NCBI RefSeq assembly: GCF_034702125.1
Contig: NC_085876.1
Coordinates: forward strand, 28,101,052 to 28,165,051
From: Engraulis encrasicolus
Taxonomy: Eukaryota > Chordata > Actinopteri > Clupeiformes > Engraulidae
Direction: 5' to 3'
Length of the DNA: 64,000 bases
The notes under the pieces were generated by a model. That model saw nothing but the letters and a program-made list of their open reading frames with translations, was not told the DNA's origin and made no database searches. The first letter of the stretch is position 1. Each line of letters starts with the position of its first letter. Below, piece after piece: positions 63,236 to 64,000 of the stretch. A program made the position numbers and the translations under genes.

Positions 63236-64000
63236 TAAACAAAAGCACATTGGCCGCATCACAGACAAGAAACAGGAAACATAGGATGTGAACACAAAGA
63301 AACAGAGTTCTGAGTCCAAATCAAGCCAATCAAGTAAAAGTGAGTTCTATGAGTATTGGTTTATTGGGGATACACAGATATATGAGTGATGAATATGTCC
63401 AACCACATCCACACATACTGTACCAGTGAACAAAATCACATGAATCAAGTGCCCACAGGCTCCATGTAAAAGCACACCATTCACTCTTTGCACAAAATAC
63501 TTTTGCTTAAGTACCCATGTATTTTGTAAGTATGGCTGGACAGTCACATGCCGCCTTTTTCATTTCTTATTCTCATACGTCCATCTGTGTAAAATGACCA
63601 CCATGCTTCAGAGGAAATCATTGCAAGTGTTGTCATGCGTACATTTCGGCTCCGGGCACTTCATGCATGTTTTCCATTGCAATCAGCATTGAACTATGAA
63701 GGCCAAAGTGTGATGTAATCATGTGGTTACATCTATGAACACCAGGTGGCGCCTGTGCCCTAGTAATACAAACCAACGCCACTTGTTTATCTTTATCCAT
63801 CAGGAGGAGGGGAGGAAGGAGCCATTTTTGTTCAGGGGTACAAAGAATATGATGTTTGTAGTTTGGGAAGTCACGGGTTTAAATTAAAAACACTTGAAAA
63901 TATGTAACAGTTATGCAAGCCAATCCTACGATAATAATTGACGAGTTGATTAAGTTGATAATAGTTATTAAGTTGATCATATTTATGACAACAACACGAG
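63236..64000. other. No gene seen
   Basis: AT-rich edge of the window, no recognisable coding or mobile feature. Confidence 0.5.

Overview
The window looks like intergenic or heterochromatic DNA from a ray-finned (teleost-type) fish. The evidence is the mixture of element families: Tc1/mariner, hAT, PIF/Harbinger, pogo, piggyBac-like MITEs, DIRS/YR retroelements, L2/CR1-type and jockey/Rex-type LINEs, a Penelope-type GIY-YIG fragment and tRNA-derived SINEs, plus very long (CA)n/(GA)n tracts. The species cannot be fixed from sequence alone. I found no intact host gene, no true tRNA or rRNA gene, no CRISPR and no bacterial-type operon. Every longer open frame is either transposon-derived or a microsatellite artefact.

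Layout. 0-5 kb: microsatellites, CT-rich minisatellite and one MITE. 4.5-9.9 kb: several MITEs, a Tc1-like end and a THAP-start fragment split by a TTA-flanked MITE. 10-11.7 kb: CA arrays and a LINE tail. 11.9-14.6 kb (minus): a decayed DIRS-like retrotransposon interrupted by a TTA-flanked Harbinger-type MITE. 14.8-20.9 kb: repeat R1, a hAT-like element carrying two hairpins, a TTAA-flanked piggyBac-like MITE and LINE tails. 21.3-22.9 kb: a 1.56 kb fold-back element with an exact 8-bp target duplication. 25.9-27.1 kb: a decayed, intron-bearing gypsy-type integrase gene (GIN/KRBA2-like). 27.1-32.9 kb: Harbinger transposase fragments, telomere-like CCCTAA blocks, a GIY-YIG nuclease fragment, an unrecognised coding remnant and a LINE fragment. 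33.8-35.8 kb (minus): a pogo transposase split by a tRNA-SINE. 35.9-37.7 kb: a hAT element with a BED finger. 37.8-40.8 kb (minus): Myb/SANT-like fragments around an L2-type LINE. 42-44.3 kb: repeat R4 and a 1.1 kb element with ~100-bp inverted ends. 44.8-47.2 kb: fragments of two RT elements. 47.3-50.2 kb: a three-level nest (R2 containing R1 containing R3), then a Tc1 fragment. 51.0-52.9 kb: a nearly complete Tc1 in a TA microsatellite. 53.6-59.5 kb: an intron-containing hAT transposase pseudogene with a LINE and MITEs nested inside it. 59.9-62.6 kb: more non-autonomous elements.

Functional reading. Nothing here works together as a host pathway. The coherent theme is parasitic ecology. Harbinger transposase and Myb-like fragments coexist with several MITE families whose TTA target duplications fit that superfamily. 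Nested insertions give a relative chronology, and paralogous copies within the window serve as empty sites. The labels R1-R4 are mine and denote repeat families present more than once or nested in this window. I could not assign them to database families.
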